From Nautilus pompilius (taxonomy: Eukaryota > Mollusca > Cephalopoda > Nautilida > Nautilidae), in NCBI GenBank assembly GCA_018389105.1, contig JACATO010000999.1, forward strand, positions 682,001 through 746,000: a stretch of 64,000 bases of DNA. Reading direction: 5' to 3'. Made by a program: the position numbers and the translations under genes. Each line of letters opens with the position of its first letter. Within the stretch, counting starts at the first letter, position 1. The notes under the pieces are model-generated. The model had not been told where the DNA came from, searched no databases, and worked only from the letters and a program-made list of their open reading frames with translations. Of the stretch, positions 11,903 to 22,230 are shown piece after piece.

Positions 11903-12585
11903 AATATTTATAAGCTTTCTTAAAATTATTCACAAGCAATTATAAAATATGGAAACTTACATTTTCTTTAACTCCATCAATCTCTTGTGGCATGTTAAGA
12001 TTGGGTGTTGTATGCCTAAACTCTCCTTGCTGTGTGAAAAAGATGGTATCCCCTCCACAAAATAATAGTACACTTTTTTTTCATTTAGGTTCTCAACGCT
12101 GCAATTTCAGAATTACCAAAAATAAATTCTGCTGAACATCCTCCCACCACCAAACTAAAAACACTAAAAGTTATTTACTGATAATGGTCTCTGTACTTTC
12201 CTTATTCTAAAGATGATGTCTGCCGTTTCCATTTGCAAAGATTGTCTTTCTTCTTCTTGCTTACAATATTGTGCTTCATTCTTGTTTATATTTTCCAGCA
12301 ACACACAGAACTGGATTAAAGAATTTAAAGAAACGTTTTTTACTGTTATTTACATTTTTAAAATATTTTTCTTACGTTTTTAACAGCTACATTAGTTTAG
12401 TATTTTCCTGCTCACCTGATTGGAAGTAAATAACTAATGAACCCATGTATACACAGATATGCCTTTCTTTTCTCACTCATAAATAAATTAACACTGGTAT
12501 ATGTGTAAAATGACAATAAACAGCCAATTATAAATTGAACAGATGTCAGTAATGAACATATAAATGTTTTTTAAATCAAACCAAA

Positions 12586-12870
12586 TTAGATCTCCAAATT
12601 TGTTTTTATCATTTGTTGCTGCTTCAGTGCCATAGATCTGTTGGAAAAAAAGACAAAAGTGGTACTTACATGAAAAGTACCTGAAGATGTATGTACAAAA
12701 ATTAGTGATGCTATGAAAAGCTCAAGAATTATTCTAGGCATATCTGAAATCTTTTCATCTAAAAACCTTTTATTAGTCAACATCTCAGAAATTTTGACAC
12801 CACACCATGGTAGTTCCATTTCACATGGATGGGAAGATACATTATCATCCATTTGTTGAAAAAACCTCAC
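12586..12870 (-). other. Short open frame of 94 codons, uncertain
   Basis: The minus-strand frame has protein-like composition in its first part (KISEMLTNKRFLDEKI, then a hydrophobic run IILELFIASLIF) and holds a good donor (CAT then GTAAGT, ending the exon at 12670) and a good acceptor (polypyrimidine then CAG, at 12640-12638). The two sites are only 31 bases apart, too close to bound one intron. It could be an exon of an unrecognised gene or chance. No family is recognised. Confidence 0.2.
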
Positions 12871-12871
12871 A

Positions 12872-14129
12872 AAAATAGACTTGTTATATATAAATAAACA
12901 TCCTGATTTTGCTTAGCTACAAACAAACATGTATGTAACCATTTTACATGTCATTCAGTGGCAGAAAAAGAAATCCCTTTCGATTCAGATTACATATTAA
13001 TAGTTAATCCATCTGTAGGAAAATAGTAGTTTAAAGAATTAAAAACTGAATGAAAAACAGGAAGATATTTAGAAATCTGTATGAACTCTCCTTTGCTTTA
13101 GGTATAAACCTGTTAGTCTTAAAAGAGGAACATTCATACTTTAAAAAAAAACAACTAGATCATAAGTATAGCAAATATGAATAGAGTTTAGATACAGTAT
13201 TTAAAATGCAATATCTAGTTAGAACATTCTCAGTTTGGTTACAGTTTAAATATTTAGACTTGCTAAAGTGTGATTTATGAAGAAAAAAAAAGGATATATA
13301 TATTAGTAATTCTTTACCTGCTTGAATTTACTTACTTTTTAATTTGAAACAACAATAATGATGTTTAATGTAAATTGAGTTTATGGATGAATTTACATTA
13401 GTTTTCAAAATTAAAAAGAAAATGAAATTTCATGGAGAAGCTTACTCCTCTCAAATCTGAAATGATTGCCATTAATCATCATTCAAAAATGTAATTAAAT
13501 AAAATTTATGGATGCTTCACCCAAAAACAAAACATTCCACATATTTGTCTTTACAATATCAGGTATTAATATAGATTTTAAGAAAATTTCCACGAGAACA
13601 AAGACTAATGTCGTTTGTTTTTGTTCCTAATTTCAAATTTTAATGACAAAAGTAATTTCTTCTGACTGTAGTAATCTCAAGTACAAAACTAAAATTTTTT
13701 CTTTTAGCGGTAGTTATCTCCCTTGAATAAACTATGCTATACTTGAGAAACCAAAGTCACAGGCTCCATCATAATTTTCATTATCTACCTAATTTTTTAA
13801 ACGATGATATTAATCTCCATCTAAACTCCTTTATTTGCACGTTTTAGTTTATTTTGAGTTATTACAGTTGGCAGGAGAGATGGCTGGTTTACACTAAAGC
13901 TATTAACTACAATTTATTCCATTCCATTCACAAAATGTGCAACATTCAATAAAATTCCAGTTGTTAGAGAAAAATTACAGCTTTTGCTATGTAAAACGTG
14001 TATGGATGGAGTAGGAGAGGGGATTAGTTCTGGTTGTATCAGAAATGGGTTAGAAATGTTTTAAAAACATTCGAAATGAAAGACATTTTGATTTGCCTGC
14101 AGTGAATAATATTTTGTATTGATGTTCAT
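12872..14129. other. AT-rich non-coding stretch
   Basis: Probably the 3' untranslated or flanking region of ZF-B. Candidate minus-strand poly(A) signals (TTTATT on the plus strand) lie at 13913-13918 and 13830-13835. An AGTTATCTCCCTTGAA motif lies at 13712-13727. Confidence 0.45.
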
Positions 14130-14243
14130 TTAAACCGCCTCTTCTAAGATCATAGCACTGAGAGAGAGTTTGTGACAGTATTTACATTTGAAAACAGTCT
14201 TCCTCATGTGAACAGCACAGCACTCTACAAATTCTTCACAGTA
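14130..14243 (-). pseudogene. In-frame finger continuation beyond the ZF-B stop
   Basis: Directly after the ZF-B TAG, the same frame continues for 37 sense codons to a TAA at 14130-14132. It begins YC, completing the C-x2-C of the interrupted finger (YGC, stop, YC), then has a CC..H pair and a further FKCKYCHK finger start. The TAG occupies a position usually filled by E or Q, so it looks like a nonsense mutation (CAG or GAG to TAG) in an ancestral longer protein, or a readthrough stop. Confidence 0.65.
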
Positions 14244-16625
14244 CTAGCACCCATACCGAGTCTTTTGTTTGTGGTTCCTTTCATGAATTAAGAGTGAGCA
14301 ATTATCTAGAAAGGATTCTTCACAATACTGACATTCATAGAGTATCTGAAAAGTGTGCGTTCTCATATGTCTTGCAAGATGGTATCTACTTACAAATGGC
14401 TTACTACAACAGTTACAAAAGTAGGGTATCTTCTCCGAGTGCATCTGTTTCAAGTGTTTTATAAGCATGGCGTGAACTGTGAAACATTTTTCACAATGAT
14501 TGCATTTATAGGGTTTCTCCTTGGTATGAATTCTTCTATGACTAACGAGACAGCTATTATTTAGGAAAGATTTATCACAACATTCACATTTATAGGGTCT
14601 GTCACCAGTGTGGGTCCTCACATGGACGACAAGGTATGAACTATCTGCAAATGATTTTTTACAAAACTGGCACTTGTAGGGTTTTTCACCTGTGTGCATC
14701 CTCACGTGCCTAGCAAGAAAATACTTCTCAGAAAACAGTTTACCGCAGTATTCACATTTGAGAAGCTGGTCTTTGTTATGGTACTTTCTGTGTCGATAAA
14801 GATTACTAGCACTTCTAAAAGATTCTGTGCACTGTTGGCATTTATAAGGTTTCTCCACTGCATGGACTTTAACATGCTTCTCAAGACTTTTCAAAGATAT
14901 ATATGACTTGCTACAAAATTTACACTTCAGAACAGCATTTATAGTATTATTTTTAATACTTTGGTTTAGGCCATTCTCAGAAATTACTAGTTCATCAGCA
15001 GTAGCATCTTTTTTGGGTGAAATTTTACCCACAGACAAATTTTGATTACTCTCAGATATAAGTGAATCGGTACTTGCATTACAATAATTTCTGAAAAGCA
15101 AATCATTTGCAGTGAATTCACTGGTGTTGCCAACTATAGAAAATTCGTTAGAAAAATTTGACACACCTGAATTATTTTCAGCATGAGTTTCTAAATGATT
15201 AAATAGACTTGCTTCATGTACAAATGATTTTCCACAAAATTGGCATTTCCTGCCTTTGTTAGCACTCTGTGCGCTCTCAAACTTTTCAAGGTCAGCATGT
15301 GTATTTTTTGTGTGCTTTAGAAGGTTAGCCTGCACTGTAAAAGACTTAGTGCAGTAATCACACCTATATGGTTTCTCACCTGTGTGTTTTCTTCTATGAC
15401 TAACAAGACAGCTATTATTTAGAAAAGATTTATCACAATATTCACATTTATATGGTCTGTCACCAGTGTGGATCCTCACATGAATGGCGAGGTATGAACT
15501 ATCTGCAAATGATTTTTCACAATACTGGCACTTGTATGGTTTCTCACCTGTGTGTATCCTCATGTGCCTGGCAAGAAAATACTTATCAGAAAACAGCTTA
15601 TTACAATGGTTACATTTGAAAAGCTTTTCCTTGCTATGGAACTTCTTATGTCTGTACAGATTACTCGCACACCGGAATGATTCACTGCACTGTCCACACT
15701 TGTAAAGTTTTTCCACAGAGTGGATTTCAATATGCTTGTCAAAACTTTTGTGAGATATAAATGACTTCCTACATGATTTGCACTTCAGACAAGTCACTTT
15801 CATGTCATTTCTGATGTGTGTAACAGGTATTAACGAACCACCGCCAGTGCTAGACGACATGTAGGGTTTAAGTTCAATGTGGCTTTTCAAATGTTTAAAA
15901 AATGAAGCAGTATACACAAACGTTCTCTGACAGTACTGACATCTGTTGGTTTTCTTGGAACTGTGATTGAGTGAATGTGTATGATTTGATTCACTAGCAA
16001 CTGAAGTATTGTAGTGATTACTCACATTGGATTTTTCTTTTGAGTAACTTAGTAAATGCTTCTCAAGAGGACCATAAGATTTGCTGCAGAATTCACATTT
16101 GTATAGTTTCTCACCCAGGTGATTTCTCTTATGCCTATTCAAGAGACTGGTGCTTAAGAAGCCTTTCTTACAAAATTCACACTTGTAGGGCCTTTCACCA
16201 GTGTGTGTCCTAACATGGACAGTAAGATATGGACCATTGGAGAAGGATTTTTTGCAAATCTGGCATGTATAAGGCCTCTCCCCAGTGTGTGTCCTCTCAT
16301 GTCTTGTGAGAAAATACTTTGTAGAGAAAACCTTATCACAATGTGCACATCTGTGCAGTTTATTGCTGTGGTACTTCCTGTGTCTGTACAGTGAGCTGTG
16401 GCATGTGAAGGACTTGTCACATTCTCTGCACTTAAAGGGTCTTTCTTTAGCATGTCTCTTGAGCACCTTGTCAGAAGTAAATGATTCACCACAACAGTGA
16501 CATCTTAAGAATTCCATTACAGCAGTGCTCACGTCACCATCACTGCCCACAGTTGCTGGGCTTTCACAAGTTGCAAGCACCTGAGATGGGTTTGCAATGC
16601 AGTGCTCATTCCTCGATCCTGACAT
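14244..16625 (-). CDS. C2H2 zinc-finger protein ZF-B, about 20 intact fingers
   Basis: A 793-residue single-exon frame. About 20 complete C2H2 fingers run from residue 64 to the end, plus two with missing ligands (residues 42-60, which lack the second His, and about 180-197). The array is an internal triplication. Ordered finger types (RHRKYH, then KYFL.RH, then Y.C..C.KSF, then a fourth) appear near residues 64-170. They appear again near 310-450 and 580-720, there with SNLYRH, KYFLARH, ADSSYL and NNSCLVSHRR. Two Ser/Asn-rich spacers (near residues 200-230 and 490-560) separate the blocks. It is probably a nuclear DNA-binding regulator. The ATG at 16625 follows an acceptor (TTTCATTAG, exon from 16634), which supports this start. 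The stop TAG falls inside a finger right after YGC; see the extension at 14130-14243. Confidence 0.93.
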   Translation of the reverse strand: MSGSRNEHCIANPSQVLATCESPATVGSDGDVSTAVMEFLRCHCCGESFTSDKVLKRHAKERPFKCRECDKSFTCHSSLYRHRKYHSNKLHRCAHCDKVFSTKYFLTRHERTHTGERPYTCQICKKSFSNGPYLTVHVRTHTGERPYKCEFCKKGFLSTSLLNRHKRNHLGEKLYKCEFCSKSYGPLEKHLLSYSKEKSNVSNHYNTSVASESNHTHSLNHSSKKTNRCQYCQRTFVYTASFFKHLKSHIELKPYMSSSTGGGSLIPVTHIRNDMKVTCLKCKSCRKSFISHKSFDKHIEIHSVEKLYKCGQCSESFRCASNLYRHKKFHSKEKLFKCNHCNKLFSDKYFLARHMRIHTGEKPYKCQYCEKSFADSSYLAIHVRIHTGDRPYKCEYCDKSFLNNSCLVSHRRKHTGEKPYRCDYCTKSFTVQANLLKHTKNTHADLEKFESAQSANKGRKCQFCGKSFVHEASLFNHLETHAENNSGVSNFSNEFSIVGNTSEFTANDLLFRNYCNASTDSLISESNQNLSVGKISPKKDATADELVISENGLNQSIKNNTINAVLKCKFCSKSYISLKSLEKHVKVHAVEKPYKCQQCTESFRSASNLYRHRKYHNKDQLLKCEYCGKLFSEKYFLARHVRMHTGEKPYKCQFCKKSFADSSYLVVHVRTHTGDRPYKCECCDKSFLNNSCLVSHRRIHTKEKPYKCNHCEKCFTVHAMLIKHLKQMHSEKIPYFCNCCSKPFVSRYHLARHMRTHTFQILYECQYCEESFLDNCSLLIHERNHKQKTRYGC

Positions 16626-19600
16626 TTTGATGTCCTAATGAAACCAATGGCATGGAAATTACTTTTTTTGAAAAAGTGAGATGATAAGAAAATGATCCAG
16701 CAAAAAACTTAATACATCCAGTGCTTCACAAAATGAGTTATTGCTGGTTGAATCCATAGTATTTTCTTCAGATCTGTTTGAACAGCCCATCCTTGCAGGA
16801 AAAAAAAAAAAAAGAAAATCATCTAAAAAGTTTTAAAAAAAAGGAAACAAACAAAACGTTATTCAGTTTTTGGAGAGCATAATACAAAGGATGATTTGCA
16901 TTGTTACTTCAGCATGTCATTGGGATCTGTAATCAAGTTGCTAATGATACTATAATTTTTTTTCTCTAAAACTCGGTATTCTAAATCTAATGTAACAAAT
17001 CCCCATGATATATTATTTGCTACAAATAAAAATGTACCATCAATGTTTGCTATGGGTGTTTTTGCTTTAAATTAAAGGGAAAAATTTCAAAAAACGTTTA
17101 TTTATGCATTTCACCGTTCAAAGCGGCAATAACTTCCACGGTAATTTGTTGAGGTAGAGAAACAAACTAATCAGGGTTAAGAGGACTGAATATCTAATGT
17201 AAATTAAGCATTTACAAATAGTATTCCTCCACTTAATATCACCACCACTGCTGCATTACTTCACACTGACAAATTTTATTTCCAAATCCGTCCTTTGCAA
17301 CATGTATTTCAGTCCCTACTGAAGCAACAAACTGCACACATCTTATTTTACCAACTTACTTTAGAGTTACCGACATTAACAGCAACAGAGAGCATACATT
17401 AATTTATTCTAAGTGATCGGGCTTAACGCTAGACTGCCAGGGGAGGTAACTCACAACCAGAGTAACTTCAAAAGAACAAAAATAATGACCAAACAGAAAC
17501 AGTGTAGTATGTATTCAAATTATTTTAACCACTTTTAACAAAAAAATATATATTGTATTTTATAGATAATATGTTTGGGCACTAAGTTTAATTTGTGGGG
17601 TTTTTTTGCGATGATATGAAATGCATAAATTAACTATAAATTTATCTATATTTTAAACTTTATATTTTTTATATTGAAAAAAAACAAAAAACATAGCGTT
17701 CATCAGTTACATGTAATCTAGTGTAACATGGCGGACCTTGATATTAAGTGGCTGGGGCTGATAAAGTAAACAAATTTTATTAGTTTTTTGCTGTTTATTT
17801 TGGAATAAATCTCAGAAATAACCCGCAAGCAAACGAAAACGGTGGGGGAGAAAGAGAATGACACGAACTTCGTCGCTGTTCGTCTCAGGGACCGTGAGAT
17901 GCTCACTGCGTTTTTCACATTTTCCGCTGTCGAGCGCGATGCAGGACAAAGATGCCGTTTGCTGGTTTTGTAGAAGATTTAAGTAAAAGTAAGCTGTACA
18001 AATCCTCGTTATTTCATTCTGCTCGCGTCTGTTTGATGTCCACACCTCTGCATGGTTGTGTTTGCGTCACCCCGGCCCCAGCCCGAGCGGTTTTCCGCGG
18101 CTGGGTGGCGGTGCTGGAGTGAAAGGTCAGATCACATCAGCAGCGCACCTACTCTCCGAGCTCGGCGGCTATTATTATTATTACCAGCCACTTACGCTAT
18201 ATAGGGTAAAAAGGCTCCTTGCTAATCTAATAATCCATTAACTCTTCGGGCTGGTAAAACGAAGAGCAAAACACGTTCTCTAGCTTTTTGCATCTCGATT
18301 TCTATGGAGTAATATAGGTTTGTTTTGTGATAAGACCCTGGTTAGTGCTTGGTAACTGCTCACCATTCTCAATTGTCATCTTATAAATAGCACGGGTTAT
18401 ACATACAAACACCCACGAAATCAACCGCATCTGATATCAATGTATCTCATCCCATCCCCTGGCTTTGGCGATTTTAACCAGTTAAGCTGGGATTTAACTG
18501 ATTTTTCCTCTTTTTTTCTTTCCCAAACATTGGAGAGAAGTAGAGTTTTGAATAGTTCGGTCCGTAGCGAGAGGTTATGAAAGGGAAGTGTAAGTAAAAT
18601 CCATTATTAAAACCTTTTTTATTTTAGTTTTGACGATCGAACTGAGAAATATCCAGCTTTGATCAGATCGATGTACGATGGTCGTCTGCAACCAAATTGT
18701 AAACCATAGTTATTTTTGTTCATAATTAAATAATAAAAGATCTGGATAGTTTTTGCCATAAGATTAAGCTGATTTAGAGCCCTGAGCCTCCATGTAAATT
18801 TTTTATTTTTGGCATTGTAAGAGAAGATTTAGTAATCAGTACTTTTGTTGTTTCTTATTTTAAAAAAAAAAACAAACATTGTAAACAGTTGAAAGGAGAA
18901 AGCCTTAAATGAAACATGTTTCTACATTGCGATTTCTTGCTACTAAAACAATTAAGTTTTCTGTATTTTCATTGCTCTAACTCATCAAGTTTTTTATATG
19001 AACATTATGTGGAAACCATTGGAACCTGGTGTTATTTCATATTTGATTTTAATACAAGTAGGTGCTAAAATTAAGGAAAAATACATTGGTGCAAAACCAA
19101 TTTCAAAACTAAACTTGGGTAAAATTGGAAAATATTTTTTTGTAGTGTTTATGATTTACCATCAATTCTAGTGTGATCTGTTTCAGCAGACAACCTTCAG
19201 ACTTCTACTACAGCATTGTGGGAATATTATCTTAGCTGTTAGTTAATATAAACAAGTTTCATTCTCCATACAACACTTTTAAACATAGGGATAAATTTTT
19301 CTTTTTACTTGTAGGCAAAAACTATCAGTCTTGAGTTGTCATTACCTAAAGAACAATGTGAATTTATAATGAAACTTATTTTTATCCTGTTTCAAATTTT
19401 TTGTTTGTGCTATACATATATATGAAAGTCTTCTTTTTTTTTTTAAATTACAAACTCAGATTACAAAGTAAGAGTCAGCTAAAAAAGAAAACCACATAGT
19501 TGAAACCCTTGGCCAAGCATAATTTAAAATCAAATTGCCTACCATCCATCCATCCACCCATCCATTCAGTTTCAGCTTGCTTTACAATAGGTGGAACTGT

Positions 19601-20400
19601 TCTGTGTTTGTTCATTCTAGCAGTTTTGATAAGATTTCATGGAACTAGCACCTTTGCTTTTATGGTAAGACACTATTTAACTAATGCCAGTGTATTATGA
19701 CTTTTGCTTTTTCTCTTCCATAAATGATGTATCATTATTATTATTAATAATAATAATAATACTTTATTAGAAAATATTTAAAGTTTTGATTCAATAGAAA
19801 TGATGCAACAATGGTAATTTTATAATCAGTTATATTTTTCTGTTGAAAAACATAATACATTTTATGTATATTACTACAGATATATATATTACATTCCAAC
19901 TGTGAAATTGTTCATATGAACAGCAGTTTCACAGTTTGGGTGTAACATATGTATTACTGTTTAAAGTAGCTTTAAACAGTACTACATACACTGCTACATT
20001 GTGATTTTTTTTTTTTTTTTTTTACAATTTTAGTAGTTTGGAAGTTTGTTTAAATCATAAGAGGATCTTGCTAAAGTTAATTTATAAATAAGATAACTTT
20101 TCTTTTTTTTTATTTTCAGATTTATAGCTTTTGCAGTTGTTCCATGAGATATTTCCTCCAAAAAGACTTTAATTTAAAAAAACCCATTAATTTCAAGGAT
20201 TACTTCTCAAGTTGGACAGTTCATCCTAAGAATCTCATTTATCTTACTCACATCATATATTCATCACTAAGGAAGAACTATGCCTTGCATCTTTTTAAAC
20301 CTATTTTTAATATTTACTTCACTTTAAATTTTTGAGTTTTTTTCTTGGTTTGTTTTTTTGTTAGGTTAAAAAAACATTTTTTTTTTTATACTTTGGTTAT
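16626..20400. promoter_or_regulatory. Divergent intergenic region between ZF-B and ZF-C
   Basis: The two genes are transcribed away from each other. The centre (about 17880-18260) is CpG-rich against AT-rich flanks and is a likely shared promoter zone. It has AACATGGCGGAC, a YY1-like word, at 17726-17737. A strong plus-strand donor (GTAAGT at 18590-18595) may end a 5' exon of ZF-C. Minus-strand GTAAGT and GTGAGT sites at 17359-17354 and 17454-17449 may end a 5' exon of ZF-B. No coding frame is supported here. Confidence 0.45.
19890..19990. repeat. Two adjacent palindromes
   Basis: The first hairpin (about 19890-19945) has the arms AACTGTGAAA and TTTCACAGTT around an inner TGTTCATATGAACA palindrome, extended outward by TTACA/TGTAA. 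The second (19956-19980) has ACTGTTTAAAG and CTTTAAACAGT with a 3-base loop. The pair may be a small MITE; no target duplication was identified. Confidence 0.7.
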
Positions 20401-20453
20401 TTTTAATAATTGTTCTTAGAAATTTTCAAGTTTGGACATCTTCAGCATAAAAA

Positions 20454-21998
20454 ATGTCTGAGAAGAATAAGCAGCCTCAAGCAGGAGAATTACTTTGCAT
20501 GTGTCAACTTTGCAAGAAATCATTCACTTATGAAAATTACATCATACACATTACAAGCCACCCAGGAGAACCATTTAGATGTCCCTACTGCGTTAACTCG
20601 TTTTTAAATTTTAACGATTTGAGCATCCATCTTAAGACTCATACCAATGAAACTGCATACAAAAATGAGTATGGAGAGAAAGCATTTGCAAACAGGCACA
20701 ATCCAACAAAGGATCAAAGACTTTCAGGTGAGAAAAGACCGTTTGCATGTAAGTATTGTGAAAAATTATTTCCTGACATTACTTCTCTTACCAGGCATGC
20801 GGACACTCACAAAGGAGAAACATCTTACAAGTTTGAATTTTCTGATGAGTTATTTCCATCTAAAGATATTTCCCAGAGACAGGTTAACTCTCATACTGGG
20901 GAAGCATCTCATGTGTGGGATTTTTGTGATGACTCATTTCCTGTCAATTCCACACTCAACAAACAGTTTAATAATGCATCCACCAGCAAGAAGCCTTACA
21001 AGTGTGAATATTGTAAAAAGTCATTTGCAAATAATTATCACTTCATGAAGCATGTGAAGCTCCATACTGGTGATAGTCGCTACAAATGTGAATACTGCGG
21101 AAAGTCATTTCTGAATAATTATCGCCTTGTAAGACATGTGAGAATTCACACAGGGGAGAGACCGTACAAATGTGAGTATTGTGAAAAGGGGTTTCTCAGC
21201 AAGTACCACCTTAACAGACATGAGAGGACCCACACCGGAGAAAGGCCATATAAATGTTATTATTGTTATAAATCTTTTTCAAATAACTATCATCGTATTA
21301 AGCACATGGACACCCACACGGGAAAGAAACCTTGTAAAGACAGCGCTGAGAAGTCGTTTTCAGACTCTGGTGAGGCTGCAAAACTTAACATCATAAATCC
21401 TGGGGAAACGGCATACAGATGTGAGTATTGTGATAAATTATTTTCACAGCGCCACGGTCTGAACATACATGTCAGCAGGTGCCACACTGAGAAGACGAAG
21501 AAACCCTACAAGTGTCAGTATTGCAACAAATCTTTTGCAAAGAACAGCACTGCAAACAACCACATGCGAACACACACTGGTCAGTACTGCAATAAATTGT
21601 TTTCGGGTGCCGATGAACTCAGTAAGAACAGTCAGCCACAAACAGCTGAAGGACTGTTTGAACGCAAGGAAACCTTTCCAGATCCCAATGGTGGGAGAAG
21701 GGTGCAGAATGAAGGAAGGCCCTACAAGTGTTTGTACTGCAATGAACTGTTTTCAGAATCCAACGCGCTGAACAAGCACATTGCAACCCACGTTAAGAAC
21801 ACTTACAAGTGTGAGCATTGCTATGAGATGTTTTTAGACAAAGACAGCCTCAGCCAGCACTGCAAACTTCATGCAGCAAAGTTATCCATGCTAACAGAAA
21901 AGGTGGCCAATCAAGAGATGCCTTGCAAGTTTGAGTGCTGTGAAGCAACATTTTCTTGCAATGCTTTTCCACAGCATTTAGTTTGTCATAAAAAATAA
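20454..21998 (+). CDS. C2H2 zinc-finger protein ZF-C, intact and degenerate fingers
   Basis: A 514-residue single-exon frame. Two fingers lie near the N-terminus (residues 10-66). A central array (about 180-290) holds four well-formed fingers with TGERPYKC linkers, and more fingers occur near 325-385 and 420-475. Several modules between them have lost zinc ligands but keep the linker and spacing: [10 protein letters not shown] has no Cys, [10 protein letters not shown] has none, [10 protein letters not shown] has one, and [10 protein letters not shown] has lost the normal pair. The protein ends with the odd module [16 protein letters not shown], shared with ZF-A. The start ATG follows the context GGACATC..AAAAATGTC, similar to ZF-B, downstream of an acceptor (GTTCTTAG). 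A poly(A) signal AATAAA lies at 22225-22230. Confidence 0.93.
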   Translation: MSEKNKQPQAGELLCMCQLCKKSFTYENYIIHITSHPGEPFRCPYCVNSFLNFNDLSIHLKTHTNETAYKNEYGEKAFANRHNPTKDQRLSGEKRPFACKYCEKLFPDITSLTRHADTHKGETSYKFEFSDELFPSKDISQRQVNSHTGEASHVWDFCDDSFPVNSTLNKQFNNASTSKKPYKCEYCKKSFANNYHFMKHVKLHTGDSRYKCEYCGKSFLNNYRLVRHVRIHTGERPYKCEYCEKGFLSKYHLNRHERTHTGERPYKCYYCYKSFSNNYHRIKHMDTHTGKKPCKDSAEKSFSDSGEAAKLNIINPGETAYRCEYCDKLFSQRHGLNIHVSRCHTEKTKKPYKCQYCNKSFAKNSTANNHMRTHTGQYCNKLFSGADELSKNSQPQTAEGLFERKETFPDPNGGRRVQNEGRPYKCLYCNELFSESNALNKHIATHVKNTYKCEHCYEMFLDKDSLSQHCKLHAAKLSMLTEKVANQEMPCKFECCEATFSCNAFPQHLVCHKK

Positions 21999-22224
21999 TT
22001 AAGTTTTCTCAGTCAGCCAACTATTATAATTGACTGTTGTGTGTTTTGTGTGTTTGTGTGTGGTTGTTTGTGTGTGTATTTTTAAAGATGCAAACTAATG
22101 TAATACAGTAGTACTTTGGGCAACCTGTTTGACTCATAGTTTCAGGAACAGATGGCAGTCAAGCCGGGTATTCAGTCACGATTCCATATGACTAAGACAC
22201 AATTACTTGAATTTGTGTTCTGTA

Positions 22225-22230
22225 AATAAA
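22225..22230 (+). terminator. Poly(A) signal of ZF-C
   Basis: A canonical AATAAA lies 227 bases after the ZF-C stop. It is the first one downstream. Confidence 0.55.
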
